Assembly (NCBI RefSeq): GCF_000983115.1 | Contig: NZ_CGIH01000004.1 | Span: 219,458 to 283,457 of the forward strand | From: Syntrophomonas zehnderi OL-4 | GTDB lineage: Bacteria > Bacillota > Syntrophomonadia > Syntrophomonadales > Syntrophomonadaceae | Direction: 5' to 3' | DNA length: 64,000 nt | Shown here: piece by piece, positions 18,501 through 28,100 of the stretch | How positions within the stretch are numbered: the stretch's first letter is position 1 | Layout: each line of letters opens with the position of its first letter | Program-made: the position numbers and the translations under genes | The notes under the pieces: model-generated | Seen by the model: only the letters and a program-made list of their open reading frames with translations | What the model was told of the DNA's origin: nothing | The model's database searches: none

Positions 18501-19155
18501 TCAGGCAGCTTATTATAAAGAACACGAACGCTGTGTTGGTTCCAAGGTTGATTGGAGTCGCCTGCAAACGATTACCGCTGATCAAAAATATAAAAACCTT
18601 TTGCTGTTAAAAAACGTCAGGATTCTAGACAAGCGTTTGTTTGCCAATGTGGAAAACGGGATTATAAATGCCGGCAACCTGCGCTGCGATGATTTTAAAC
18701 TGGAGCTTCTTGAGAATGAAGCCATGTGCCTCCGTTGTCATTTTCCCAGCAGTTATAGGGTTGATTTAAAACAAAGATTGGATGTTATTGAAGAACGTAT
18801 TGAGGCATCTTGGAAAGATTGGGAGAGTAACATCCTTACCGAGGTGAACAATTACAAGGATAATATTCAGTATCTCCAGGCGGATGAAAAACAGGAGATC
18901 AGCTATATATTGAAAAACGGAACCCTGCCCGAGGTGATTACGACTACCCTGGTGAAAGCACTGAATCATCTCTTTGATGAACTGGAGATTATTGAATTAA
19001 ACCCGAAAAAACTTATGGAGCACCTGTTCAAGGAATCACAGGTCCTGGATTACTACAGCCTGGAGCGGAATTTAAATGAATTCAAGCAAATGCTGGTAGC
19101 AGGCAAGGATTTGGAAAAGATTAGAATTAAGCAAGCAGAAAAGGATGGCGAATAA
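15544..19155 (+). CDS. brxC: BREX P-loop ATPase BrxC (PglY-like)
   Basis: Large ATPase of about 1,203 residues, a core component of BREX, which blocks phage DNA replication while methylating host DNA. Walker A GGYGSGKS is at residues 61-68 and a Walker B-like IVIMDEISDF lies near residue 175. The length is normal for BrxC/PglY. ATG 15544 has GAGGAGGAAG upstream; an earlier in-frame ATG at 15517 lacks a site. It starts 29 bases after brxF and ends three bases before pglX. Confidence 0.87.
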   Translation: MIKVRELLNFEKIKEVIDIDAIDDKQAMVEKYVISKDMQEYLVHLLEDINAPQHKAAQIVGGYGSGKSHLLAFLISILTEPKLRQYIQDKELKKLAQQIKRDFVIIHWELQPNDVDLSQYFYFEVASQLAAKYAIDIEFKTEGVVDHKKNILDLLDKIKADDPSRGLIVIMDEISDFLKQKDKEKITRDMQFMRVLGQVAQSSDFTFIGAMQEHIFSNPKYVDEAESFGRVSERFQVITIKREDIKRVIARRVLNKTPEQRMELGKLFDEYKKYYPNIQANLDEYIDLFPLHPYVIQIFSELPYFEKRGVIQFTVQEVEKVLDESFPCLITYDRIFDEMNSKHTVKNLETVSPVINAVQTLDSKIDLLDTRNQSEARQIVKALAVLHLFSKTNNNGATLEELANTLLVLPGNKMMEASDEIGLVLNRLRKVTDGQFISVTKDGYYYLDLTVQIDYDQVIERRSDNLPDAIQDERIISILRDQLMLGVELPAGGYLDTCTWTTRRSFRNGLFIYETGRGEIVAENGDYQLVFVSPFCSKNRYKAAPNRIVCSGSLSEEAQALLKKLAAVYLLIAEKYQVSIMEKRLVGIRKEFIAALVSSYLESGMIEIGKEKKSIKSLISREFRNFDELFSELKPTLLQPYFEATYPKHPRFPQLISRDNIEGEFSGAIRDLINRNGVQSLFGGSKAILSALDLVDQSGQLNTAQSEIVQNILQDAREQNGKNLDVEKLISKLEQAPYGYHPLMTSFVLVVLTYNGEIALKAAGGKTISSSEVSEVFASGLDAFGNIKYLFIESEINPQPLIELFIAIGIAPDQAAKLRKTNKRGEAVQDFRTRYLEIKEQCEQVQVRLANISLQHRDVVDVNGLKARHVNLSNLPLNDFDGVKTPADLKKIVYPKEQIQTIAEAAQVLQQLVTLYEMYSNQIKTELEYGLKVKQVIRDFPGFIQVDGLEEMLTDALAILADAEKLIDPAGRQPLLGKLQQVRKKYQAAYYKEHERCVGSKVDWSRLQTITADQKYKNLLLLKNVRILDKRLFANVENGIINAGNLRCDDFKLELLENEAMCLRCHFPSSYRVDLKQRLDVIEERIEASWKDWESNILTEVNNYKDNIQYLQADEKQEISYILKNGTLPEVITTTLVKALNHLFDELEIIELNPKKLMEHLFKESQVLDYYSLERNLNEFKQMLVAGKDLEKIRIKQAEKDGE

Positions 19156-19158
19156 ATC

Positions 19159-21693
19159 ATGGCCAAACAGTCAGAACTGGCATTTGAAAAAGAAGCTAAA
19201 AAGCCTAAAGCAAAGGATGAGTTTGCTGAGTCCTGCCGTCCCCTGGCGGAACTGCTGGATTCAGTGCGAAATATTGATGGGTTCCCTATAGGTAAGGATG
19301 AGGATATCCTGGCCCTATCGGACCCGCCTTATTATACGGCTTGTCCGAATCCATATATTAATGATTATATTGCTCGTTATGGCAAGCCCTATGATGCAAA
19401 AAAGGATAAATACAAGCGGGCACCTTTTGTGGCGGATGTAAGTGAAGGCAAAAATGATCCAATATATAATGCACATTCATATCATACCAAGGTACCTCAC
19501 AAGGCGATTATGCCTTTTATTGAACATTATACAGAGCCAGGGGATATAGTCTTTGATGGCTTCTGTGGAACTGGCATGACCGGGGTTGCCGCCCAGATGG
19601 TGGGGAGAAGAGCGATTTTGTCAGATCTTTCACCGGCTGCTTCATTAGTTGCCTATAATTATAATACTCCTGTTGATATAGGAGAATTCAATTCAGAGTC
19701 AGCAAGAATCGTTGAACAGGTTGAGGAAGAATGTGGGTGGATGTATGAAACCAGGCATACTGATGGTAAAAAAGGTCGTGTAAACTTTGTCCTCTGGTCA
19801 GATGTATTTATATGTCCATATTGTAAAAATGAGTATGTTTTTTCTAATGTAGCGTGGGATAAAGACAGGCGTAAAATACTTGATACATATAAGTGTACAC
19901 ATTGCCAAGCAGAAATAACAAAAAGAGAAAGTCAATCATCGATGGTAAAACACTTTGATCCTATTATTGGCCAAGATGTAATCCAGGCAAAACAAGTGCC
20001 GGTGCTCATTAATTGCAAGGTAGGAAAAAAGCGAGTTGATAACCCGCCGGGTGAGTTTGATAAGGAGATGCTAAAAAAGATTGATTCAATGGCAATTCCC
20101 TATTGGTTTCCTACAGATCGTATGCCAGAAGGTGATGAATCTAGGAGAAATGATAGATTAGGAATTACTCATGTCCATCATTTTTATTCTAAAGCTAATC
20201 TTTGGACCATGGCAGCTTTTTGGCATTGGTTTCAGAACTCAAGTAAGAATATAAGAAACCGGATTATTTTAGCTCATTCAGCATCTAATTTCTATCTATC
20301 AAGAATGCGGAGATTTAGACCTGATAAAAAAGGAGGGGGACCTTTAGCTGGGACACTATATGTATCTTCGTTGACTACCCCACCTAATGTTATTCTTACT
20401 GTTGAGCGAAATTTAAAATATTTATCGGATGGTTTGCGAGAAATAAGTAAAGTACCAAATAGAGCGGTAATTTCTACACAGAGTGCTACTGATCTACCGA
20501 TTTCCGATAATAGTATTGATTATATTTTTACTGATCCACCTTTTGGTGATAACATAATGTACTCAGAGCTTAATTTTCTCTGGGAAGCATGGCTAAAAGT
20601 ATTTACCAATAATAAACCTGAAGCTATTATGAATGATGTTCAGCTCAAAGGGCTAGATGAATATAAGGAACTAATGACATCTTGTTTTAAAGAAATGTAT
20701 CGTATTCTGAAACCAAATCGATGGATCACAGTTGTTTTCCATAATTCTAAGGCTTCAGTGTGGAATGCTATTCGGGACGCCATGACCAAAGCAGGTTTTA
20801 TAGTGGCACAGGTTACAGTTCTTGATAAAAAACAAGGTAGCTTTAAACAAGTAACATCAGCCGGGGCGGTTAAAAATGACCTGGTTATTAATGCTTATAA
20901 GCCTAAAAAAGAATTTGAAGAACATTTCCTGCGATTGGCAGGAGAAGGATTAGAAATAGAATTTGTAAAGGAGCATCTTGATCACCTACCGGTAGAAATA
21001 AATATCGAACGTACCGATCAAATGCTCTACTCAAAGATGCTGGCACATTATTTTCATCGCGGATATGATTTTCGTATGAATGCTCGTGAGTTTTATGGCA
21101 TGCTCAGAGACCACTTCAAGTTAATCGATGGTTTCTGGTTTAATGATGACCAGGTCTTGGACTATGAAGAGTGGAAGAAGGCGCAGGGACTGGACAAGAT
21201 TCGAGAGATAAAGAGCGGAGAACAGTTGCTTTTTGTTACAGATGAAAAGTCGCTTATTGTATGGCTTTATCAATTTCTAGAAACTCCCCAGACCTACAGT
21301 GATATATATACTGCCTCCCGCAAGATGATAAGCGGAGTAGAGGATGAGATTCCAGAACTTCGTGAACTACTGGATCAAAACTTTATAATGGAAAATGGCA
21401 GCTACCGCCGGCCCCGGACCCGGGAAGAGGAAGAGAAGATCGAAGCGCAGCGGCAGCGTGATCTCCTGCGCAGCTTTGATCAAGTAATTAATGCTGCCCG
21501 GACCAGCACCAAGAAGATAAAAGGAGTCCGTAAAGAGGCCATTGTCCTCGGTTTTACCCAGGCATACCAGGAAAAACGCTATCAAGATATAATCGATGTG
21601 GCTAAACGCCTCGATCCCAAGATTATCGAAAATGATTCCCAGATCAACGATTTTGTAGAGTTTGCCCGTTTTAAAACCGGTGAGGACCTATAG
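19159..21693 (+). CDS. pglX: BREX type 3 DNA methyltransferase PglX
   Basis: Adenine-specific DNA methyltransferase that marks host DNA for the BREX system. The SAM-binding motif FDGFCGTGMTG spans about residues 132-142, a zinc-ribbon-like insert (CPYC, then CTHC) follows near 220-255, and the catalytic motif is DPPF at 459-462. At 844 residues it fits the shorter type 3 form rather than the 1,200-residue type 1 PglX. The middle of the gene, about 19,640-20,930, is visibly richer in A and T than either end, hinting at replacement of the region that sets target specificity. The stop codon directly abuts the helicase start. Confidence 0.87.
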   Translation: MAKQSELAFEKEAKKPKAKDEFAESCRPLAELLDSVRNIDGFPIGKDEDILALSDPPYYTACPNPYINDYIARYGKPYDAKKDKYKRAPFVADVSEGKNDPIYNAHSYHTKVPHKAIMPFIEHYTEPGDIVFDGFCGTGMTGVAAQMVGRRAILSDLSPAASLVAYNYNTPVDIGEFNSESARIVEQVEEECGWMYETRHTDGKKGRVNFVLWSDVFICPYCKNEYVFSNVAWDKDRRKILDTYKCTHCQAEITKRESQSSMVKHFDPIIGQDVIQAKQVPVLINCKVGKKRVDNPPGEFDKEMLKKIDSMAIPYWFPTDRMPEGDESRRNDRLGITHVHHFYSKANLWTMAAFWHWFQNSSKNIRNRIILAHSASNFYLSRMRRFRPDKKGGGPLAGTLYVSSLTTPPNVILTVERNLKYLSDGLREISKVPNRAVISTQSATDLPISDNSIDYIFTDPPFGDNIMYSELNFLWEAWLKVFTNNKPEAIMNDVQLKGLDEYKELMTSCFKEMYRILKPNRWITVVFHNSKASVWNAIRDAMTKAGFIVAQVTVLDKKQGSFKQVTSAGAVKNDLVINAYKPKKEFEEHFLRLAGEGLEIEFVKEHLDHLPVEINIERTDQMLYSKMLAHYFHRGYDFRMNAREFYGMLRDHFKLIDGFWFNDDQVLDYEEWKKAQGLDKIREIKSGEQLLFVTDEKSLIVWLYQFLETPQTYSDIYTASRKMISGVEDEIPELRELLDQNFIMENGSYRRPRTREEEEKIEAQRQRDLLRSFDQVINAARTSTKKIKGVRKEAIVLGFTQAYQEKRYQDIIDVAKRLDPKIIENDSQINDFVEFARFKTGEDL

Positions 21694-23490
21694 ATGAAGA
21701 TCGGCGACCAGGTTCGCTGCCAGGCAGCGGCTGAAAAAGGCCTCGGGGTAATTGTCGGACAGCAGAAGCTGTTTCAACATAATTATGTGGAGGTCTTTTT
21801 TGCCGGTAGGGGGGAGACTATTAGCTTTCCCGCAAATGAATTGCTGACGGTTCAATCTCCTGAGGAGATGGTCCGGCAACAGCAATTTTCACCAGCCCGC
21901 CGCTTTCTACTGCGTCTTTTTAACCAGCAGCTGCAGGCATCCTATACCAGCGATGGTCTGCAGACAGCTGCCAATTTTAAGATTCTTCCCTTGCCGCATC
22001 AGCTTTTGGCGGTTAAATATGTATTGAACCAGCCCTCGCCCCGGGTCCTGATTGCCGATGAGGTGGGACTGGGCAAAACCATCGAAGCCGCCCTGATTTA
22101 TGAAGAATTAAAGGCTCGGGGGATGGTCGAGCGGGTTCTCATCGTGGCTCCTTCAGGTCTTTGTTTGCAGTGGCAGGAAGAGCTGCGGCAGAAGTTCGAC
22201 GAAGATTTTGCGATATACGACCGGGAAACGGTGCAGACATTAAAGCAACTGCATGGGCAGAGTACCAACATATGGAGATTAAAGGATCGCATCATTACCT
22301 CACTTGATTTTATCAAACCCAAGAAGATGAATGAGGAGATCCAGGAAACAGCCTTGCGCAGACGCGGCTGGCATAATGAACATGTCAGCGAAGCAGCGGC
22401 GCAGGCAGGTTTTGATCTGGTGATTTTTGATGAAGCCCATAAACTAACCAAAGACATGAGCGGTGAGGAAACCGCTCGTTTTAAAGCAGGGAAGGTCCTG
22501 GCCGAAACGGCTCCCTGCTTTCTGCTGCTTTCGGCTACACCTCATCAGGGTGATTCAGTTCGCTTTCGGTATTTGTTAAGCCTGATTGATCCCCATCGCT
22601 TCTACCGCGGCTGTGATCTTAATCCTGAAAACGTGAAAGCCATAACCGTTCGCAACAATAAACGGGCGGTGGTGGACTTTCAAGGTCAGCGGCTATTTAA
22701 ACAGCGCATAACCTCCCTGTGCAAAATTAGCCGTGATAAAGCCGAGGATGCGATTGAGCTGCAGCTTTACGCGGCGGTCAGTGAATATGTAAGCAAGTTT
22801 TACAACCTGGCCCGGCAAGAACAGAATCAGACCATGGTCAGCGGCAAGCACTGGAAAAACGTGATATTCCACCAAAGTCAGGCACTGGAGAAGGAAGAAT
22901 GTGATCTACTGGGGCCAGGCCATCCCTATATGATGACTGTATCTGCCAAAGCAGCCCAGGAATTGACCATGGACATAAGCGCCCGGATGCAGGTGGAAGA
23001 AGGTAAATTTGCCGGGGAGACGGGCGTCCTTTTTATATATAAGCTAAAGTTGAACAACTATGTAGATCGGGAGAGGCTGTTCATCATTCCCTGTTTTATT
23101 AGCGCAGCCGGGCAGTATCATTCCCGGATCTCAAAATATTTTCAGGAAATGCCGGAGCGGGTACGGGATCTAATTAAAATTGAACCTGGGCTGGATTGGG
23201 ACCTGTTGATGGAGAAAGGGCAGAACAATGCCGAACGGCTGGCCGAATCGATTTACTATGAAGAAACCTTAAATCTGGAGGATAAGATTCGTAAGCAGGA
23301 AGAAAGCCGACAGGCCTATTTCCAGGCCCGCGAACAAGCATTGCTGCGCATTGCAGTTGACAACATTCGTAACGCCAGGCTAAATGAATTACAGGAAGAG
23401 ATGAGGAGGTTTCAATTGCAGTCCCGCAGGAGAAGACAATTGATCCCGTCACTGAATTGCGAACAAATTGCCTATGTGGAGTTTGTATGA
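21694..23490 (+). CDS. brxHII: BREX helicase BrxHII, apparently missing the second helicase domain
   Basis: SNF2-like superfamily 2 helicase of the type 3 BREX operon. Motif I DEVGLGKT is at residues 122-129, motif II DEAH at 246-249 and motif III SATPH at 280-284. After about residue 375 (NLARQEQNQ) the text passes straight to what looks like the family's C-terminal tail (LLGPGHPYMM and on). The second RecA-like domain with motifs IV-VI, including the QRxGRxxR arginine finger, is not seen. The frame stays open, so this looks like an in-frame internal deletion: 598 residues against roughly 900-1,000 expected from family knowledge. Strand-separating activity is unlikely. Confidence 0.75.
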   Translation: MKIGDQVRCQAAAEKGLGVIVGQQKLFQHNYVEVFFAGRGETISFPANELLTVQSPEEMVRQQQFSPARRFLLRLFNQQLQASYTSDGLQTAANFKILPLPHQLLAVKYVLNQPSPRVLIADEVGLGKTIEAALIYEELKARGMVERVLIVAPSGLCLQWQEELRQKFDEDFAIYDRETVQTLKQLHGQSTNIWRLKDRIITSLDFIKPKKMNEEIQETALRRRGWHNEHVSEAAAQAGFDLVIFDEAHKLTKDMSGEETARFKAGKVLAETAPCFLLLSATPHQGDSVRFRYLLSLIDPHRFYRGCDLNPENVKAITVRNNKRAVVDFQGQRLFKQRITSLCKISRDKAEDAIELQLYAAVSEYVSKFYNLARQEQNQTMVSGKHWKNVIFHQSQALEKEECDLLGPGHPYMMTVSAKAAQELTMDISARMQVEEGKFAGETGVLFIYKLKLNNYVDRERLFIIPCFISAAGQYHSRISKYFQEMPERVRDLIKIEPGLDWDLLMEKGQNNAERLAESIYYEETLNLEDKIRKQEESRQAYFQAREQALLRIAVDNIRNARLNELQEEMRRFQLQSRRRRQLIPSLNCEQIAYVEFV

Positions 23491-25049
23491 TGAAAAAGTG
23501 GTTTGATATTTTACTTGATAAGGCCAAACGGTCCTACAGTCAATTGATGGTTGTCAATGACCCGGATCAGTTGGGGAGCGATCCCTTGTTGCTTGACCTG
23601 CTGAAACAGGATTTTGCAGTGGTCAGTTTTCAGGGGGAATTATCGTTACGCCAATTCATACGCCAGCACCAGAACCGGCAAATATTGATTTTGCTGCAAA
23701 AGGAGGCTGCTTGTCTGCCCTTTGATGTCGAGCAAAATGCGGATTTAATCAGCTGGACCCTGACGGATATCTTTCCCCGGCTTGACAGTAAAGCACTGAG
23801 AATGTTTGAGATGGACGGCTATCAGTCTATATATGAGGCTTATCAAGAGTCAGCCGATACCTTGGGTATTCAGGATGAACAGCAAACCTTGTTTCTGATC
23901 AGGGAATGGATTGCCATGGGCAAGGTACTGGTTCGTGAAAAAGATTATGCTGGTATTGCCAATGTAAAGACGCCAAAAAAGACTGAGGAAGTGCTTGATA
24001 AAGACAGCTCAACATACAACTATGCCCGGTTGGTAAAGGACATCAGGAAGCTTTTGGAGCAGGACAAGAAAGATTGGCAGCTTATCGCGCGGAGCTGGGG
24101 AGATTTGGAATCCCTCCACCCGGCTGAAATGCTGGAAGCCGATAGCTATTTTGCTTTGGATCATGAAATCAGCCAGCTCTTTCATGAATATATAATTCAG
24201 GAATATGATCAGTTATTTTTTGCCAGTTATATAAACGGCCCGGTTACCATTAACCAAACCATGCGTTATCTCAGCACCTTGGAAAATGAACGGATTGCCT
24301 TGTTGTGTTTCGATGGTATGGGTTTTCCCGAATGGGTTGGGCTGAAATCATATATGCGGGCTAATCAATGCGGGGATTTTCGTGAGAATGCCACCTTCGC
24401 CATTATCCCCACGTTGACATCCTCGTCGCGTAATTCGTTATTCAGCGGGGAGGTATTTCTGGACAACATGGGCTCGGAATCATCAGGGTTCAATAAGGCG
24501 GTTGATAATTTCTTTCTCCATGGAAAGAGTAAAACCAAGCGGTTATTTGTTAATACCGATGGGAAATGGGATCGTGATTATCTAAATTATGATGTGTTGG
24601 GGATTGTTTTTGATATTATTGATAACGTTGGACACAAGAGCATTTTATTCTCCCGGAGCAAAAAAAATATGCATCACCAGCTGCAGGAGCTCTATGGACA
24701 AACCCAGATTGCATTAACCATTTCAACTTTGTTAAAGGAAGGATATCGGGTGTTTCTTACTGCTGATCATGGCTCCATCTGGTGCTCCGGCAATGGGGTA
24801 AAAGCAGATAAGTATCTGGTTGAGGAGCGAGCGCTGCGGGCCTTGATTTATCCTAATTTGAAGCTGGCGGAAGAATTTGCTCGTAAGCATGATCTTGTGA
24901 TAATGCAAAACCAACGTATTTTGGGAGAGAAAGTTCTGATCCTGCCGCCGGGAAGGGAAATGTTCAACCCGGCAGATAAGCTGGGGATCAGTCATGGTGC
25001 AATACATATTGAAGAAGTCGTAATACCATTTGTGGAGGTACTCTCATGA
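23490..25049 (+). CDS. pglZ: BREX type 3 phosphatase-like protein PglZ
   Basis: Alkaline-phosphatase superfamily protein, the defining component of BREX. The metal-binding motifs LLCFDGMGFPEW (about residue 270) and TADHGSIW (about residue 425) are visible. Length is about 519 residues, somewhat short for the family. ATG 23490 shares its A with the helicase stop (TGATG) and follows GGAG at eight bases; ATG 23487 directly before it is an alternative. Tight overlap on both sides supports a single translation-coupled operon. Confidence 0.85.
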   Translation: MKKWFDILLDKAKRSYSQLMVVNDPDQLGSDPLLLDLLKQDFAVVSFQGELSLRQFIRQHQNRQILILLQKEAACLPFDVEQNADLISWTLTDIFPRLDSKALRMFEMDGYQSIYEAYQESADTLGIQDEQQTLFLIREWIAMGKVLVREKDYAGIANVKTPKKTEEVLDKDSSTYNYARLVKDIRKLLEQDKKDWQLIARSWGDLESLHPAEMLEADSYFALDHEISQLFHEYIIQEYDQLFFASYINGPVTINQTMRYLSTLENERIALLCFDGMGFPEWVGLKSYMRANQCGDFRENATFAIIPTLTSSSRNSLFSGEVFLDNMGSESSGFNKAVDNFFLHGKSKTKRLFVNTDGKWDRDYLNYDVLGIVFDIIDNVGHKSILFSRSKKNMHHQLQELYGQTQIALTISTLLKEGYRVFLTADHGSIWCSGNGVKADKYLVEERALRALIYPNLKLAEEFARKHDLVIMQNQRILGEKVLILPPGREMFNPADKLGISHGAIHIEEVVIPFVEVLS

Positions 25050-25753
25050 TCGGATTTGACCGCCCGATAAGGCCGCGCTGGATCTATGACAGTTTGCTGC
25101 TGGCTGAACCGGGACAGAAACTAACTGAATTAAATCTTCCCTTTGAGGAAATAGCCCGTGAACTGACCGGTAAAGAGGGCAAAAGAAAAGTACGGACCGT
25201 TTTATTCCGCTGCTTCCTGCGCGATCCTGCCAATCAGATACGGGTGAGGGAAAAGCTGTGGTTGAAAGAACTTAGCGAGCAATATGATCTGGCGTTTATG
25301 ACGCCGATCTATCTCTTTTATCTTATCGGCAGTACCGAAACCCTGATTACGATAGCCGAGCATATTTTCCGACTGTATGAATGGGGCAGTGAAATAAACC
25401 TCACCTTTCTGAAACTTAAAATGGTCGAAGGAGCCGGAGATCGGGATGTGGTAGCTCGTTCGGCAGGCTCATTTATAAATACATTGCATTTTTTTGAAGT
25501 GATTACAGAGTCAAATAAAAAGCTGATGCTTAACAAGCCACTGACAATTAACGAGGAGCAAGCGGCCATCATGCTGCAATTGTGGGCCAGAGAATTACGC
25601 CATACGCCTCAGATCGATTTAAACCAGCTGCCCTCAGCCATTTTTGGCTGGTTCAGCTGGCCAGATTTAAGGGCAGTAGCTCGTAAGTATAATGGGGAAC
25701 TATGGGATTACCAGCACCGGATGGGTGGGGAGTATTTGGTGGTGTATAGCTAG
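25046..25753 (+). CDS. brxA: BREX protein BrxA (DUF1819 family)
   Basis: A 235-residue protein of the BrxA family (DUF1819), small helical DNA-binding proteins of BREX systems. Its ATG overlaps the pglZ stop by four bases (ATGA). The place at the end of the operon matches type 3 BREX exactly. After it comes a 195-base gap without gene or clear terminator before the helicase locus. Confidence 0.83.
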   Translation: MIGFDRPIRPRWIYDSLLLAEPGQKLTELNLPFEEIARELTGKEGKRKVRTVLFRCFLRDPANQIRVREKLWLKELSEQYDLAFMTPIYLFYLIGSTETLITIAEHIFRLYEWGSEINLTFLKLKMVEGAGDRDVVARSAGSFINTLHFFEVITESNKKLMLNKPLTINEEQAAIMLQLWARELRHTPQIDLNQLPSAIFGWFSWPDLRAVARKYNGELWDYQHRMGGEYLVVYS

Positions 25754-25947
25754 GAAGAATAGCTGCACTTGAATTTCAATAATATGGCACCAGATTTATT
25801 GCTGTGATAATATGATATCCATATACTTAGAGATCAAACGATCTAATGATTGCTACACAATAAAAATGCTTTTTTGTGATATTTTTTATTATCGACTTTT
25901 CAACCTAATAAAAAAACGTTAATGTGGTGTTTGGAGGGTTTGGTATG

Positions 25948-28100
25948 ATCAACATAATTCAGGGTACAAATAAGAAACCCATAGCTAGTCAACGACTTGC
26001 AGATTTTTTTGCTAATCGTTCTGATTATGAAGGATATCTATATATTGGTTATCCAATCATAGGTACGGCAGAAGGGCCTTTCCCGATAGATGCTCTATGG
26101 GTATCCAGGGAAAAAGGGCTGGTCATCTTCAATATAGTTGAAGGTCGAGATATATTGGAAGTCCGTGAAACTCAGGATGATAGCGTTAATAAATTAGAAG
26201 CCAAACTGCGGAGCTACAAAATCCTCATGAACGGAAGGAAACTGATACCATTAGTAAATGTTGTGACATTTGCACCGGCTAGAGATGATGCTACAAATTT
26301 TTCTCAAGAATGGTATCAGGTATGCAATGAAGCCAATTTAGAACAATGGTTGGAAACTATAAAATGGGATGACTCTGCTGTGTATCAGCAATTATTGGCT
26401 GTAATTCAGGCGATTTCTACAATTAGAAAGAATCGCAGGAAAAGAGATATAAAACAGGAAAATTCGAGAGGTGCTAAGCTTAAACAATTAGAAGATTCCA
26501 TCGCCAATCTTGATAACTTACAGGGACGTGCTGTAATCGAGACAGTGGAAGGGGTACAACGTATCCGTGGTCTGGCCGGTTCAGGAAAGACAATAGTATT
26601 AGCCCTTAAAGCCGCATATCTACATGCCCAACATCCTGATTGGAAGATCGCCATTACTTTCAATACTCGTTCACTTAAAGGTCAGTTCAAGCAATTAATA
26701 AACACCTTTACGATTGAACAAACCAACGAAGAGCCTGATTGGGATAATTTACATATAATTCATGCTTGGGGAGCTCCAGGAGGGGGCCAACGCAACGGTG
26801 TTTATTATTCATTTGCCAAATTCACGGACTGGAGTACTATGATTATGGTTCTGCCAAAAATCAATTTGGACAGGGCAAGGAATTCGAAGGAGCATGCCAG
26901 CAAGCCGTGAGTGAAATGAAAACTCCTATTCCAATTTATGACGCAATACTTGTGGATGAAGCGCAAGATTTTCCGCCGGCTTTTTTACGGTTATGTTATG
27001 AACTCTTAAATGATGAGAAAAGGCTAGTGTATGCATATGATGAACTACAGGTCTTAAATTCACAGTCGATGCCATCGCCAGAGGAGTTGTTCGGTAAAAA
27101 GCCAGATGGTACACCACGCGTACGGTTCTCAACTCCGCAAATAGGGAAACCAAAACAAGATATAATACTGGAGAAATGCTATCGAAATTCGCGACCTGTA
27201 CTAGCAACTGCGCATGCATTAGGATTCGGCATATACCGGAAATCTGATCCTGAAATTGGAACAGGATTAGTACAGATATTTGATCAAAAGTCACTCTGGT
27301 TGGATGTAGGGTATGTGGCAATTGATGGGGACTTGGATGATGGGTGTGAAGTTACATTAGCACGAACGGAAGAGAGCAGCCCCAATTTTCTGGAAGCCCA
27401 CTCTTCGATTGATGATTTAATTCAGTTTCATTGCTTTGGCTCACAACAAGAACAGGATGAATGGGTAGCAAATGCAATTGCTGATAATCTGGAAAAAGAA
27501 GAGTTTCTTCCGGATGATATTATAGTAATAAATCCAGACCCATTGTCTACTCGAAAAGTTGTGGGGCCGATTCGGGCTAGTCTCTTCGAGAGAAACATAA
27601 ACACTCATCTAGCTGGAGTCGATACCTCACCCGATGTGTTTTCCAATGCTGAAATGGATTCAGTGACTTTTACAGGTATTTATCGTGCCAAGGGTAATGA
27701 GGCAGGAATGGTTTATATTATTAACGCCCAGGATTGTTATTCCTCCTTCGGTAATTTAGCTACCGTGAGGAATCAGCTTTTTACGGCAATTACTCGAAGT
27801 AAAGCATGGGTCCGTGTTTTAGGTTTTGGTAATGAAATGGAAAAGTTAGTGGAAGAGTTCAATCAGGTTAGAGAAAATAATTTCCAATTAAAATTTACTT
27901 ATCCTACAAGTGAGCAAAGGAAAAATATGAATATCATCAATCGGGATATGACCGACGAAGAGAAACGTAGAATAAAGAGGGGGAAACATGAGCTTATAGG
28001 GCTTATTGAGGATCTTGAGTCTGGTAAAATTTTCGTTGAGGACCTGGGTCGGGATCAAGTGAAAAGGCTTCGCGAATATCTCAATAAGGAGGGCGAATAA
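25948..28100 (+). pseudogene. Superfamily 1 (UvrD-like) helicase with NERD-like N terminus, frameshifted
   Basis: Two frames together encode one helicase. The first part carries a NERD-like segment and Walker A RIRGLAGSGKT; the second carries Walker B ILVDEAQDFPP, the motif V/VI region (FTGIYRAKGNEAGMVYI) and QLFTAITRSK. The frame changes near 26824-26829, where ACGGAC would read on correctly if one G were restored. No slippery heptamer is nearby, so a mutation or sequencing error is more likely than programmed frameshifting. If real, the protein stops at about 320 residues and is inactive. The next gene overlaps its stop by one base. Confidence 0.8.

Noticed and set aside
26815-26835. Programmed frameshift in the helicase
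   Set aside because: No slippery heptamer or stimulatory hairpin is visible; a one-base loss explains the change better.
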